Shown here: one piece after another, positions 44,963 to 53,313 of the stretch
Numbering within the stretch: position 1 is the stretch's first letter
Layout: every line of letters starts with the position of its first letter
NCBI GenBank assembly: GCA_002633275.1
Contig: NWBO01000158.1
Coordinates: forward strand, 1 to 64,000
DNA from: Bacteroidales bacterium Phil12
Lineage (GTDB): Bacteria; Bacteroidota; Bacteroidia; Bacteroidales; P3
Reading direction: 5' to 3'
DNA length: 64,000 nt
Translations under genes and position numbers: made by a program
The notes under the pieces: model-generated
The model's input: only the letters and a program-made list of their open reading frames with translations
Told to the model about the DNA's origin: nothing
Database searches by the model: none

Positions 44963-45856
44963 ATGAAGATAGAAGATATATTTAAGAATAATTTACAAAA
45001 CAGTGAAATGCCGGTTGATTCATCGCTTTGGAATGAATTGAATAATAGAATTTCTTCCAAAAACGGTGGCAACAATTCGGCAAATTCTCAAAGCGGCAAT
45101 ATCTCTACTAATGGCGGCAAAGGTTTGTTTAACAAAATTGCCTCTGCTGTCAAAGGTATGAAAGCCGCAACCATTGTGTCTGTTGCGAGCGTGGTTGTCG
45201 CTTCCACAATTGCAGCGGTTGTTATACTCAATAATGAAAACGAAAAAACGAATACCGATAAAAATAAAATAATCACTCACACTGATAAATTAGTGTTAAA
45301 CACTAATGAACTAATCACTCACACTGATAATACGGCTTCGGATAACAATTTACAGCAGAGTGTAAAGAATAATTCCACACCTACTTCTAACGTTATGCCT
45401 TCGGTTGATTTTGATATAGATACTGCAAATACAAATATGTCTTCTTCCTCTCAAAACATCGTTTCTGCTCCTGAAATGATAGCAACTCAAACGCCTAATT
45501 CCGTTGTGCTGAACACCAATACAATGCCGACAAATCCTAATGTAACAAACCCTACCGAACAACACAATTCGCAGCGAACAAATTCCAAATATGAAATAAA
45601 AATTCTTATACCTAATGTTATAACACCGAATGGCGACGGCATCAACGATTGTTTTGCTATACAGCATATAGAAGACTATCGCGATAATATGCTTGTCATA
45701 TACAATAGAAACAATAAGGTTGTGTATCAAAAACGTAACTATAATAATGAATTTTGTCCGCAAAATTTGGAAAACGGAACGTATTTTTACAATCTTGTCA
45801 TAAGAAATCAAGGCTTTGAAAAGACTTTTCAAGGTGTGATAACTATAATTGAATAA
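44963..45856 (+). CDS. Anti-sigma-like membrane protein ending in a T9SS type B domain
   Basis: A 297-residue protein with an unusual plan. Residues 1-32 (IEDIFKNNLQNSEMPVDSSLW) match the N-terminus of Bacteroidota anti-sigma-factor-like proteins. One membrane helix spans about 68-90. Residues 102-123 are three heptads (KIITHTD, KLVLNTN, ELITHTD) written by 21-bp repeat units. A Ser/Asn/Thr-rich stretch follows. The C-terminus from about 217 (PNVITPNGDGIND to QGVITII) is a gliding-motility/T9SS type B sorting domain. There is no classical signal peptide. I infer a cytoplasmic sigma-binding end and an extracytoplasmic type B end. It is co-transcribed with the sigma gene. Confidence 0.72.
   Translation: MKIEDIFKNNLQNSEMPVDSSLWNELNNRISSKNGGNNSANSQSGNISTNGGKGLFNKIASAVKGMKAATIVSVASVVVASTIAAVVILNNENEKTNTDKNKIITHTDKLVLNTNELITHTDNTASDNNLQQSVKNNSTPTSNVMPSVDFDIDTANTNMSSSSQNIVSAPEMIATQTPNSVVLNTNTMPTNPNVTNPTEQHNSQRTNSKYEIKILIPNVITPNGDGINDCFAIQHIEDYRDNMLVIYNRNNKVVYQKRNYNNEFCPQNLENGTYFYNLVIRNQGFEKTFQGVITIIE
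45266..45328. repeat. 21-bp repeat units inside the anti-sigma-like gene (array K)
   Basis: Three exact 21-bp units start at 45266, 45287 and 45308. The first and third share TAATCACTCACACTGAT; the second contains AGTGTTAAACACTAAT. All three are in frame. Confidence 0.75.
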
Positions 45857-45881
45857 TCTTACCCATATTTTTTAGTTTTGG

Positions 45882-45912
45882 AAATCAGGAAATTAAAATT
45901 TTTTCCTGATTT
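45882..45912 (+). terminator. Terminator of the sigma operon
   Basis: A perfect 11-bp stem AAATCAGGAAA (45882-45892) pairing with 45902-45912, 9-nt loop and a run of more than eight T. Confidence 0.92.
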
Positions 45913-45981
45913 TTTTTTTGTAAAATTGTCGATAAAAGAAAAAAACTCTTTAATATTGCAAAAAAATTAAGCAAATTTATT

Positions 45982-46458
45982 ATGGCAACTACTAAGAAGA
46001 AAAAGACGACACCGGATAATACAAAAAAAAGACTAATCATCAGTTATGATAAACTGCCGGAAGCAGACAAAGAACTCTTTGAAGAAAAATACGAAGACGG
46101 TTTTATGGATTATGTTAAGACCGTAACCCGTCCGGACGGCACTCCTATGTTTGTTGTTCCATTGGAAACAGAAACGAGTATCTATATGGTGAAAATAGAT
46201 ATGCGTGTCGATACCAAGATGACGGACGATGAATTTGATAAAGAAATGCTGGGCGAAAGCAAAAATAGTCAAGACGATATTTCGGGACTTGATGAGGTCG
46301 AGCAAGAGGGTAGAGGTGCTAAAACATTTCGTCTGAACCACGGAGATTACGAATCATTGGATTCCATTGAAGAAGTTGTTGCGAAAGAAGATATGGTAGA
46401 AGCCGATTTTACTTCATTGGACGATATTGATGTGGCAGACGAAAATTCCCTTAAATAA
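45982..46458 (+). CDS. Acidic protein of unknown function
   Basis: A 158-residue cytoplasmic protein. The N-terminus is lysine/threonine rich (MATTKKKKTTPDN), then a folded-looking region with LIISYDKLPEADKELFEEKY and MFVVPLETETSIYMVKIDM (about 18-75), then a long acidic, probably disordered tail. I do not recognise a named family, though similar short acidic proteins occur in Bacteroidales. Its stop codon touches the ATG of the S41 peptidase gene, so it is in that operon. A partial -7 element (TAATATTGC) lies at 45951-45959. Confidence 0.7.
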   Translation: MATTKKKKTTPDNTKKRLIISYDKLPEADKELFEEKYEDGFMDYVKTVTRPDGTPMFVVPLETETSIYMVKIDMRVDTKMTDDEFDKEMLGESKNSQDDISGLDEVEQEGRGAKTFRLNHGDYESLDSIEEVVAKEDMVEADFTSLDDIDVADENSLK

Positions 46459-47790
46459 ATGAAATGTTTTAAGGTATCTGTTTTATTTGTTGTTCTTGCA
46501 TTGAGTTTTTGCAGTATTGCACAAGACAAAAACAAAGTGCTTGGCGTGAAGGATATGCACGCTGATATAGATTATTATTATTCTAATTTGCAGCAAATAC
46601 ACCCTAATCCGTATCTGGTACTTAGCGAGCAAGAATTTCAAAACAAGATAGACAGCCTTAAACACTTAATAGATAAACCTCTTACCAAGCAAGAGTTTTT
46701 CTTGCACATATCTTCTTTTAATAAATACACCGATTTGCACACCAACATCAGAGGTTCAAAAAAGATGTTGAAGCAAAATGCGAACGTAACGTATAGTTTT
46801 CCTCGTTTTGATATGCAAGGAGATGTTGTTACGTTTTATGATAAAGACAGTGTGGCTTGCAGTCTTATTGCGGTCAATGATGTTTCCACTCGGCAGATAG
46901 AAGATTATTTCTTTTCGTGTAAAAATCTTGTGGAATTGAGTGATGACTACAATTTCTACGATATGCTGACGCTTTATATTGCAAATCATTTTTTTTCGGA
47001 CACATTGAATTTGTCTTATACTACGCAAGGCAAAAATATTCAGACTATGAAAATCGCTCCCGGCAAAGCCAAAGACGATGTTAAGGGCAAGCGAACTTTT
47101 CATTTGAGTGTCGATAGTTTGCAAAGCATTGCCGTGTTTGAGATAAATAGTTTTAATCCAAAGAAAGTCAAGGATTATGTTAATTTTATAAAATATATAG
47201 ATAATGTTTTCGATACTCTGAAACAAAAAAATATAAATCGGCTTTATTTGGATTTGACTTGCAACACGGGAGGATTGATTGCGTTTGAAGAACATCTGTT
47301 AAATTATTTGGTAACCGATGAAACAAGAAAAGTTTTGTGGGATTTGGTTGTAAAGCAATCGGCAAAACGGCGTTCTCAGCGTGGTTCTGTGCCATTGGTG
47401 GCAGATGGCAATTATCATCAACAACGACAATATTTCACGGCAAGAGATGTTAAAAACAAATTCAAAGGCGAAGTGTTTGTAATACAATCGCGCAAATCTT
47501 TTTCGGCAGCAAGTACTTTGGCCTCGCAACTGCAAACTTATAGGAAATCGACAATAATTGGCGAGGAGTGTCAAATCAAAGCCGTTTATACCGACCCTAT
47601 ACTTTTGACTCTGCCTAAATCGAAACTTATGTTTATGTGTGCAACAGGTTTTATTAAAAACGTTGGTGAAAACAAAACAAAAGGTGTTGTGCCTGATATT
47701 GAATACAAAATATATAATCCTTACGAGGAAATATCGATAGAGCAAGCCGAAATGATGCGACAAATTAATAATAAATACAAAATATTATGA
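46459..47790 (+). CDS. S41 family peptidase-like protein
   Basis: A 443-residue exported protein with signal peptide MKCFKVSVLFVVLALSFCSIA. The N-terminal helical part (KDMHADIDYYYSNLQQIHPNPY) and the C-terminal tail-specific-protease domain are those of Bacteroidota S41 proteins. The expected nucleophile region is VIQSRKSFSAASTLAS and the end is KGVVPDIEYKI. No PDZ domain is obvious. It begins directly after the acidic gene and its ATGA overlap with the next gene suggests coupled translation. It may process or degrade peptides in the periplasm; I cannot confirm all catalytic residues. Confidence 0.8.
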   Translation: MKCFKVSVLFVVLALSFCSIAQDKNKVLGVKDMHADIDYYYSNLQQIHPNPYLVLSEQEFQNKIDSLKHLIDKPLTKQEFFLHISSFNKYTDLHTNIRGSKKMLKQNANVTYSFPRFDMQGDVVTFYDKDSVACSLIAVNDVSTRQIEDYFFSCKNLVELSDDYNFYDMLTLYIANHFFSDTLNLSYTTQGKNIQTMKIAPGKAKDDVKGKRTFHLSVDSLQSIAVFEINSFNPKKVKDYVNFIKYIDNVFDTLKQKNINRLYLDLTCNTGGLIAFEEHLLNYLVTDETRKVLWDLVVKQSAKRRSQRGSVPLVADGNYHQQRQYFTARDVKNKFKGEVFVIQSRKSFSAASTLASQLQTYRKSTIIGEECQIKAVYTDPILLTLPKSKLMFMCATGFIKNVGENKTKGVVPDIEYKIYNPYEEISIEQAEMMRQINNKYKIL

Positions 47791-49307
47791 GTATTAAATT
47801 ACAAAGAACATCTGTGCTGTTGGCACTTTGTTTAACAATCGGTGGTTTTGTCAATGCACAAAACATTTCAAAAGAAAATCTTTCCAAACACGTCCATACA
47901 CTTGCGAGCGACGAGATGCGAGGCCGTGATTACTTTACAAACGAATTGGATAACGCTGCAACGTACATCAAACAGCAGTTGAAAGATATGGGCTTGCAGC
48001 CTATGGATTACGATATAAAAGTTTCGGATTGGCTTGACTATTATGAAGAACTCTCCAAAACGGATACCACAATAGATTATACATCATTATTGGAGGACAG
48101 TGAGAATAATAAGGATAAAACATTTAAGAACTTTTACGTTGTTTTGAAAGGTAATAACCCTGCAAAGGATACTTTATACACTCTTTTGAATGTAGATTAC
48201 AACGGAGCGGGTGTCGATACCATAAAAAAATATGAGGTAATCAAAAATTCGGCTAATTACCAAGCCTCAGGTTGTGCCGCTGCGTTGGAAATAGCACGTT
48301 ATTTTGCCAAAAACCCAAGTCTTTTGAATAAAAACTTGATAATAATGTTTCAAGCAGCGCCTTCATTGTACTATGATATGACATATTTTACACACAAGAC
48401 CAATCTGAAAAAGATAGAAGTTATCTTCGGTATGGACAACCTTGGCTATATCGATGAAGAGAATGGCAGCGGACAATATACTTACACCGTTAGCAACCGA
48501 ATCAAAGATGCAAGCAAAATTCTTCAACCTGTGCTTTTGCAAGACATTGATTTACCTACAACGGCGGATTATGATGAATATTATCAGTATCCTTCAATCT
48601 ATGTCAATGGAGATGTAATGGGTTATTATAATGATAATGCCGATAGTTTGAATTATGATTTGATGGCACAGATTACCGACCAAATGATAAAGGTTATTAC
48701 TGCTTTTGATAAGGCTGACGTGGAAATTCTTCCGCAAACCACACTTAGCGACCTAAATGTTTTTGATGACCTTTCCTTAGAATTATTAGGCGGCCGTAAC
48801 AAGAGTTATTTCGGTCTCAATTTGATGATTGGTAGCAACAAACACTATTACTCTTCCAACAAATATATGACCGGTAAAGCCGCTATGTCTTATTCTGCCG
48901 GTTTGTTCTTCAAATATCAGATGTCAAGGAGCTTTGCTTTGCGTTTGGACGCTAACTACGAGCGTGCTTACGCCAATCGCCACGACGGAAGGTTCAAGAG
49001 CGATGTTTTGAGCGTACCTTTAACATTTATGCTTGCAGCAGGAACTTATGGCTTTGAGTTTTATTATGGCGTTGGAGGTTATTTCGATTACAATTTGTCG
49101 GCAAAATTAAATAACAAGTCCGTTGATTGGGACGTTTTCAATCGCTACGAATGGGGTTGGCAATATACGATTGGTATGAGCTTCGGTCATTTTATGATTG
49201 CATATTACCAAAAAATCGGTTTGTCCAATATGATGAACACCGATATCGACGGTATGGGTAAGATAAAAAACCGCAACCAGTATTTCACAATAGGCTGGCA
49301 TTTTTAG
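47787..49307 (+). CDS. Degenerate M28 peptidase fused to an outer-membrane beta-barrel
   Basis: A 506-residue protein with signal peptide MSIKLQRTSVLLALCLTIGGFVNA. Residues about 30-320 follow the M28 plan: HVHTLASDEMRGRDY at the start, the NVDYNGAG strand (135-142), NSANYQASG (154-162) and a closing dimer-like helix. The metal ligands are gone by eye: the His of the HxD strand is N135, the Asp of GADDNASG is Y158, the Glu-Glu pair is A191-P192, the SDH motif is ADYDEY and the last His is lost (YYNDNADS). From about 330 the sequence changes to alternating beta-strands ending in GWHF, a porin-type barrel. I infer a non-catalytic binding domain on an outer-membrane barrel. Confidence 0.72.
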   Translation: MSIKLQRTSVLLALCLTIGGFVNAQNISKENLSKHVHTLASDEMRGRDYFTNELDNAATYIKQQLKDMGLQPMDYDIKVSDWLDYYEELSKTDTTIDYTSLLEDSENNKDKTFKNFYVVLKGNNPAKDTLYTLLNVDYNGAGVDTIKKYEVIKNSANYQASGCAAALEIARYFAKNPSLLNKNLIIMFQAAPSLYYDMTYFTHKTNLKKIEVIFGMDNLGYIDEENGSGQYTYTVSNRIKDASKILQPVLLQDIDLPTTADYDEYYQYPSIYVNGDVMGYYNDNADSLNYDLMAQITDQMIKVITAFDKADVEILPQTTLSDLNVFDDLSLELLGGRNKSYFGLNLMIGSNKHYYSSNKYMTGKAAMSYSAGLFFKYQMSRSFALRLDANYERAYANRHDGRFKSDVLSVPLTFMLAAGTYGFEFYYGVGGYFDYNLSAKLNNKSVDWDVFNRYEWGWQYTIGMSFGHFMIAYYQKIGLSNMMNTDIDGMGKIKNRNQYFTIGWHF

Positions 49308-49330
49308 TGCGGTGCGGCTCGCACCCGCAC
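49307..49330. terminator. GC-rich bidirectional hairpin
   Basis: GTGCGGTGCG (49307-49316) pairs with CGCA (49320-49323) and CCGCAC (49325-49330) around a 3-nt loop with one bulged C. It lies between the convergent barrel gene and dehydrogenase gene and begins at the last base of a stop codon. Confidence 0.75.
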
Positions 49331-49336
49331 AGGCAA

Positions 49337-50287
49337 TTATCCTAAAACCTCAATGATTTTGTCGGCTAAAAAGGATGCAAGTTTATAATAAGATTCGACA
49401 GTCCAACCTGCCACGTGAGGAGTTAGAACGGTGTTTTTCATATTATACAATTGCTCCATATCTTGTTTTTGCAAAGGGGTGATATTTATTTGTTGGTTGA
49501 AATTCTCTATTTCCAACACGTCCAAACCACAGCCGAGTATTTTCTTTTCCTGCATCGCAGCCACCAAATCGTGCAGACTTACCACCTTGCCGCGGGAAGT
49601 GTTCAAAAGATAAAAAGGATGTGCGAATTTACCGATAAAATCGGCGTTTATCATATTGTTTGTTTCGTTCGTCAATGGGACGTGCAGCGAAAGTATATCC
49701 GTTTGAGAGAACAATTCGTCCAAAGAACATTGCGTGGCAAATTTATCCGAATAGGAGGTTTTGTATTTGTCGTATGCGATAACCTTACATTCAAAGCCCG
49801 AAAGTCTTTGTGCAAAAGCGTGTCCCATATTGCCGTAACCGATAATGCCGACGGTCTTGCCTTTGATTTCAAGACCTCGGTTTTCTTCTCTTTGCCACAA
49901 ACCTTGACGAACATCTCTGTCCGCAAAATTTATTTTATTGAACAGTGAAAGCAACAGTCCCAACGTATGTTCGCCGACAGCATCGCGGTTGCCTTCGGGG
50001 GAGTTTAAGCATTTGATGTTTTTGCTCTTTGCGTAATCGACATCAATGGCGTCCATACCCGCACCGCTTCTTGCGATACATTTAAGTCTGACGGCATTGT
50101 CGATAATGGCCTTGTCGATTTTGACTTTGCTTCTGACAACGATGCAATCGTACTTATGAATGTTTTGTTTGACGTCCTCATAAGTATATTGCGGAAAGAA
50201 ATCTATCTGATAGCCTTGTTTTTCAAGTTTTGTCGGCAGAACGCTGTGGGTTGCGTCTATTAGTAGGACGGTTTTGTTGTTTTTCAT
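49337..50287 (-). CDS. D-2-hydroxyacid dehydrogenase family protein
   Basis: An NAD-dependent dehydrogenase of 316 residues, of the phosphoglycerate/hydroxypyruvate dehydrogenase family. The N-terminal lobe has CIVVRSKVKIDKAIID and the early substrate motif RSGAGMDAIDV. The Rossmann motif is TVGIIGYGNMGHAFAQRL. Catalytic residues fit: Arg in LLNTSRGKVV, Glu in LDVLEIENF, His in LTPHVAGWT. There is no ACT domain. The substrate is uncertain. Its 5' end overlaps the end of the GH25 gene by 65 bp on the same strand. Confidence 0.88.
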   Translation of the reverse strand: MKNNKTVLLIDATHSVLPTKLEKQGYQIDFFPQYTYEDVKQNIHKYDCIVVRSKVKIDKAIIDNAVRLKCIARSGAGMDAIDVDYAKSKNIKCLNSPEGNRDAVGEHTLGLLLSLFNKINFADRDVRQGLWQREENRGLEIKGKTVGIIGYGNMGHAFAQRLSGFECKVIAYDKYKTSYSDKFATQCSLDELFSQTDILSLHVPLTNETNNMINADFIGKFAHPFYLLNTSRGKVVSLHDLVAAMQEKKILGCGLDVLEIENFNQQINITPLQKQDMEQLYNMKNTVLTPHVAGWTVESYYKLASFLADKIIEVLG

Positions 50288-51071
50288 TTTGTTTGTTTTT
50301 GCCGTGAGCGGTATAGATGAAATTCACAAATTCGGAATAAGAACCGTTGTAAAGATTCATATCCACATAACCTTTGATGCCTGCAACGGAGCCTTTATGG
50401 GTGTATTGCCAGAATTTCCACTTAAAGTCTTTGGTCGGTTCGTTACAAAGTTTGCAAATCCATAAAGGATATTCATCGAAATCGCCGCAGATATATTTGT
50501 TATATGTTTCGACGTTGGTATAAATGATAGGGTTGCAGCCGTAATGTTTTTTAAGTTCTCGAAGACATTTGAGCAATTGGTTTTGAATATATTTTTTATC
50601 GTAGTTTCTTAAACGGTTGCCGTATGAAGCCTCGAAATCCACAACAGGAGGTAAATCGTTATCGGAGAGTTTGACGTTTTTGATGTAGTTTCTTGCTTGG
50701 ACTTTGCCGTCTTTGTTGAAACGGAAGAAATGGTAAGCACCGACGATAACGTTTTGCTTTTTTGCTTCTTCCATATTGTTTTTTAGTTTCTTATCGACGA
50801 AGTCCGCTCCTTCGGTTGCTTTCATAAAAGCAAAGGATACATTGCTTTCGGCAACGATTTTCCAATCTATCTTACCTTGATGTGCAGATACGTCTATGCC
50901 CATTACGGGGTATTGTGCGGTATCAACTGCCAATTGCGGGCAGGCATAATATTTTTTGTAGTAATCAAATCCGTAAACGTAGGTAACAGCACAGACAACG
51001 GATAAGATTACCAATATCGCAGATATAATTAAAGCTCTTTTAGTCAATTTATTTTTCCTTTTCTTAGTCAT
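50223..51071 (-). CDS. Membrane-anchored GH25 lysozyme
   Basis: A 282-residue protein with a basic N-terminus, a membrane anchor or uncleaved signal (about 12-34), and a glycoside hydrolase 25 domain. The start GIDVSAHQGKIDW (58-70) has the acidic residue D60; the catalytic DFE triplet is D145-F-E147 in PPVVDFEASYG; WKFWQYTHKGSVAGIKG and DMNLYNG complete the barrel. It cuts peptidoglycan. The last 28 residues are a disordered basic/Gln/Asn tail, mostly encoded where the gene overlaps the next one. It overlaps the lipoprotein gene before it by 8 bp. Confidence 0.88.
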   Translation of the reverse strand: MTKKRKNKLTKRALIISAILVILSVVCAVTYVYGFDYYKKYYACPQLAVDTAQYPVMGIDVSAHQGKIDWKIVAESNVSFAFMKATEGADFVDKKLKNNMEEAKKQNVIVGAYHFFRFNKDGKVQARNYIKNVKLSDNDLPPVVDFEASYGNRLRNYDKKYIQNQLLKCLRELKKHYGCNPIIYTNVETYNKYICGDFDEYPLWICKLCNEPTKDFKWKFWQYTHKGSVAGIKGYVDMNLYNGSYSEFVNFIYTAHGKNKQNEKQQNRPTNRRNPQRSADKT

Positions 51072-51741
51072 TAATCAAAAATTTCTTAACCTTAGTCAAT
51101 TCGGCGTTGTAGCGTTTTATCTCTTTGCCGTTTTGTGTTGTCAGCCAAACCATATCTTTCTCGAAATTGAAGACGATATTTGTCAGGTCTTGCAAAGATA
51201 GGTCGGTCGAAAAGATTTTATTGAACTGTTGAATGTTATCTGAATTTACATTGAAAACATCGTTGAAAGAGTAAGGCTTCTCTGTTTCTTTATCATAGTT
51301 ATAGCAAAGAATTTCTCTTAAAGTATCTTTCGTTCCGCTGATGTGAGACTTCTTTTCAAACAATACACTGATGATGTCGTCAAATTCATATACGCTTTTA
51401 ATGGTATGAAAATAGTAATTGGTGTCTGTTCTATCCATATTTTCGATACGTTTGATGCGTTTTGCGAAATTGCTTAAATCATTGGTGATAAACCTTGTTG
51501 CAGGGGTTAAATTAATATTGTCGTCGTCCTTTACAATATTTTGAGCATAGATAACTTTACCTCTTATGTTGTTGATAGAGTCCTTTATGTTGATTGACGC
51601 TGCCGCCATATTTTTCATAAGGTTTATGGAGCCAAGTTGAGTAATGTCCGTTTTTGTGTCTTTTGTTTTGTTACAAGATGCAAAGATTATACACACGGAA
51701 AATAACAAAACAGTGCCGACAACTTTATCGAGTTTTTTCAT
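51064..51741 (-). CDS. Lipoprotein of unknown function
   Basis: A 225-residue lipoprotein from the ATG at 51741 (MKKLDKVVGTVLLFSVCIIF, then lipobox FASC); an ATG seven codons earlier is possible. The rest is an alpha/beta protein with a region YSFNDVFNVNSDNIQQFNKIF that recalls DUF3298-type domains, but the match is weak. It heads a leftward operon of lipoprotein, GH25 lysozyme and dehydrogenase, with overlaps at each junction. A near-match -7 element (TAATTTCGC read leftwards) lies at about 51805-51797. Possibly linked to the cell wall. Confidence 0.6.
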   Translation of the reverse strand: MKKLDKVVGTVLLFSVCIIFASCNKTKDTKTDITQLGSINLMKNMAAASINIKDSINNIRGKVIYAQNIVKDDDNINLTPATRFITNDLSNFAKRIKRIENMDRTDTNYYFHTIKSVYEFDDIISVLFEKKSHISGTKDTLREILCYNYDKETEKPYSFNDVFNVNSDNIQQFNKIFSTDLSLQDLTNIVFNFEKDMVWLTTQNGKEIKRYNAELTKVKKFLIND

Positions 51742-51851
51742 TTTTAGATTTCTTTTTATCAAAAATTGTCTTTTCTTCTTTATTTCTTATTAGGGTGGCG
51801 AAATTACAATATTTTTTGATAATAATGAGTTATTATATTAGAATAAAATAT

Positions 51852-51859
51852 TACTTTTG
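51852..51859 (+). promoter_or_regulatory. -7 element of the MBL nuclease gene
   Basis: TACTTTTG, 28 bases before the ATG. Confidence 0.55.
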
Positions 51860-51887
51860 TAAAAAAATATTAAAAACACACGCTGAT

Positions 51888-53288
51888 ATGAATATTCAAT
51901 TTTTAGGAGCAACGAAGGAAGTTACCGGCAGTAAGCATTTGCTAACGACCAATAAAGGAACCAAAGTACTTTTGGATTGCGGTATGTATCAAGGTAAAGG
52001 CTTGGAAACAGATTCCGATAATAGAAATTTAGGATTTAATCCTGCCGAAATAGATTATCTTATTTTGTCTCACGCACATATCGACCATTGCGGTTTGATT
52101 CCATATATAGTAAAAAACGGTTTTAAGGGAACTATTGTTTGTACTCCTGCGACAAGAGATTTGTGTGCAATCCTTTTGGTGGATGCAGGCAAGATTCAAG
52201 AGCAAGATACAATAACATTCAACAAAAAACGAATAGCACAAGGCTTATCAACCGTAGAGCCTTTATATACAGCCGAAGATGCACGAGCAGCAATGCGTTA
52301 TTTTATTTCCATACCTTATAATATAGAAGTTCGTTTTAACGATTTTTCTATAATGTTTACTGACAACGGACATATACTTGGCAGTGCTACTTGCAATATA
52401 AAGGTTTTTGAAGATGATAAAATCACTCGAATAGCATTTACAGGCGATATAGGTCGTTTTGGCGGAAGAATTTTGAAAGAGCCGCAAAATTTTCCGCAAT
52501 GTGATTACCTTATTATGGAATCCACATACGGCGACCGAACACATGAACCTTTGATGGAAAGTGATAAGGAATTGTTGGAGGTCGTTAAAAAGACTTGTTT
52601 GAAAAAACGTGGTAAATTAATCATACCTTCATTTGCCGTCGGTAGAGCCCAAGATATTATTTTTGCATTGAATTATCTTTGGGAGACAGGTCAATTGCCG
52701 CCGGTGGAAGTATATGTCGATTCTCCATTAAGCCTAAACGCAACCAATATATTCAAACTTCATCAAGAGGATTTCAATGATAAACTTCAAGAGTTTATGA
52801 AAGTCGATCCCGACCCGTTCGGTTTTGATAAACTTCACTTTGTTCAATCTGCCGAAGAAAGCAAACAATTGAATTATTCATTATATCCTTGTATAATCAT
52901 ATCTTCAAGCGGTATGATGGAGGCAGGTCGTGTAAAGCATCATATTGCAAACAATATAGAAAAGCCTTCAACAACCATTCTTGGCGTCGGTTATTGTACT
53001 CCTTCCACTTTGGGATACAGAATACTCAGAGGCGACAAAGAAGTTTCCATATTCGGAGTAAAGCATACCGTTCGTGCCGATGTTATGAAATTGGAATCTT
53101 ATTCGGCTCACGGCGATTACCAAGAAATAACAAGATTTATCTCTTGCCAGGATAAAAGTAAGTTGAAGCGATTGATACTTGTTCATGGCGAGGAGCAAAC
53201 TCAGATGAAATTTGCTAAACACTTAAAAGAGCAGGGCTTCAAAAACATTTTTATCCCTAACAAAAGAGAGAAAATCGAGTTGGATTAA
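51888..53288 (+). CDS. MBL-fold beta-CASP RNA exonuclease-like protein
   Basis: A 466-residue cytoplasmic metallo-beta-lactamase fold protein of the CPSF/RNase J-like beta-CASP group. It starts MNIQFLGATKEVTGSKHLL. Zinc ligands are in LSHAHIDHCG, FTDNGHILGSA and FTGDIGRFG; the beta-CASP part has LIIPSFAVGRAQDII and CIIISSSGMMEAGRVKHH; the final His is in LVHGEEQTQMKF. Such proteins process or degrade RNA. The frame is open far upstream to 51654, but those codons lie across the promoter and antisense to the neighbouring lipoprotein, so the ATG at 51888 is used. hutI follows 25 bp later. Confidence 0.9.
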   Translation: MNIQFLGATKEVTGSKHLLTTNKGTKVLLDCGMYQGKGLETDSDNRNLGFNPAEIDYLILSHAHIDHCGLIPYIVKNGFKGTIVCTPATRDLCAILLVDAGKIQEQDTITFNKKRIAQGLSTVEPLYTAEDARAAMRYFISIPYNIEVRFNDFSIMFTDNGHILGSATCNIKVFEDDKITRIAFTGDIGRFGGRILKEPQNFPQCDYLIMESTYGDRTHEPLMESDKELLEVVKKTCLKKRGKLIIPSFAVGRAQDIIFALNYLWETGQLPPVEVYVDSPLSLNATNIFKLHQEDFNDKLQEFMKVDPDPFGFDKLHFVQSAEESKQLNYSLYPCIIISSSGMMEAGRVKHHIANNIEKPSTTILGVGYCTPSTLGYRILRGDKEVSIFGVKHTVRADVMKLESYSAHGDYQEITRFISCQDKSKLKRLILVHGEEQTQMKFAKHLKEQGFKNIFIPNKREKIELD

Positions 53289-53313
53289 ATAAAAACAATC
53301 AAAAGAAAAATAT

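Noticed and set aside
51654-51887. A 78-residue N-terminal extension of the MBL nuclease
   Set aside because: It crosses the promoter and runs antisense to the lipoprotein gene; the family begins at the ATG at 51888.
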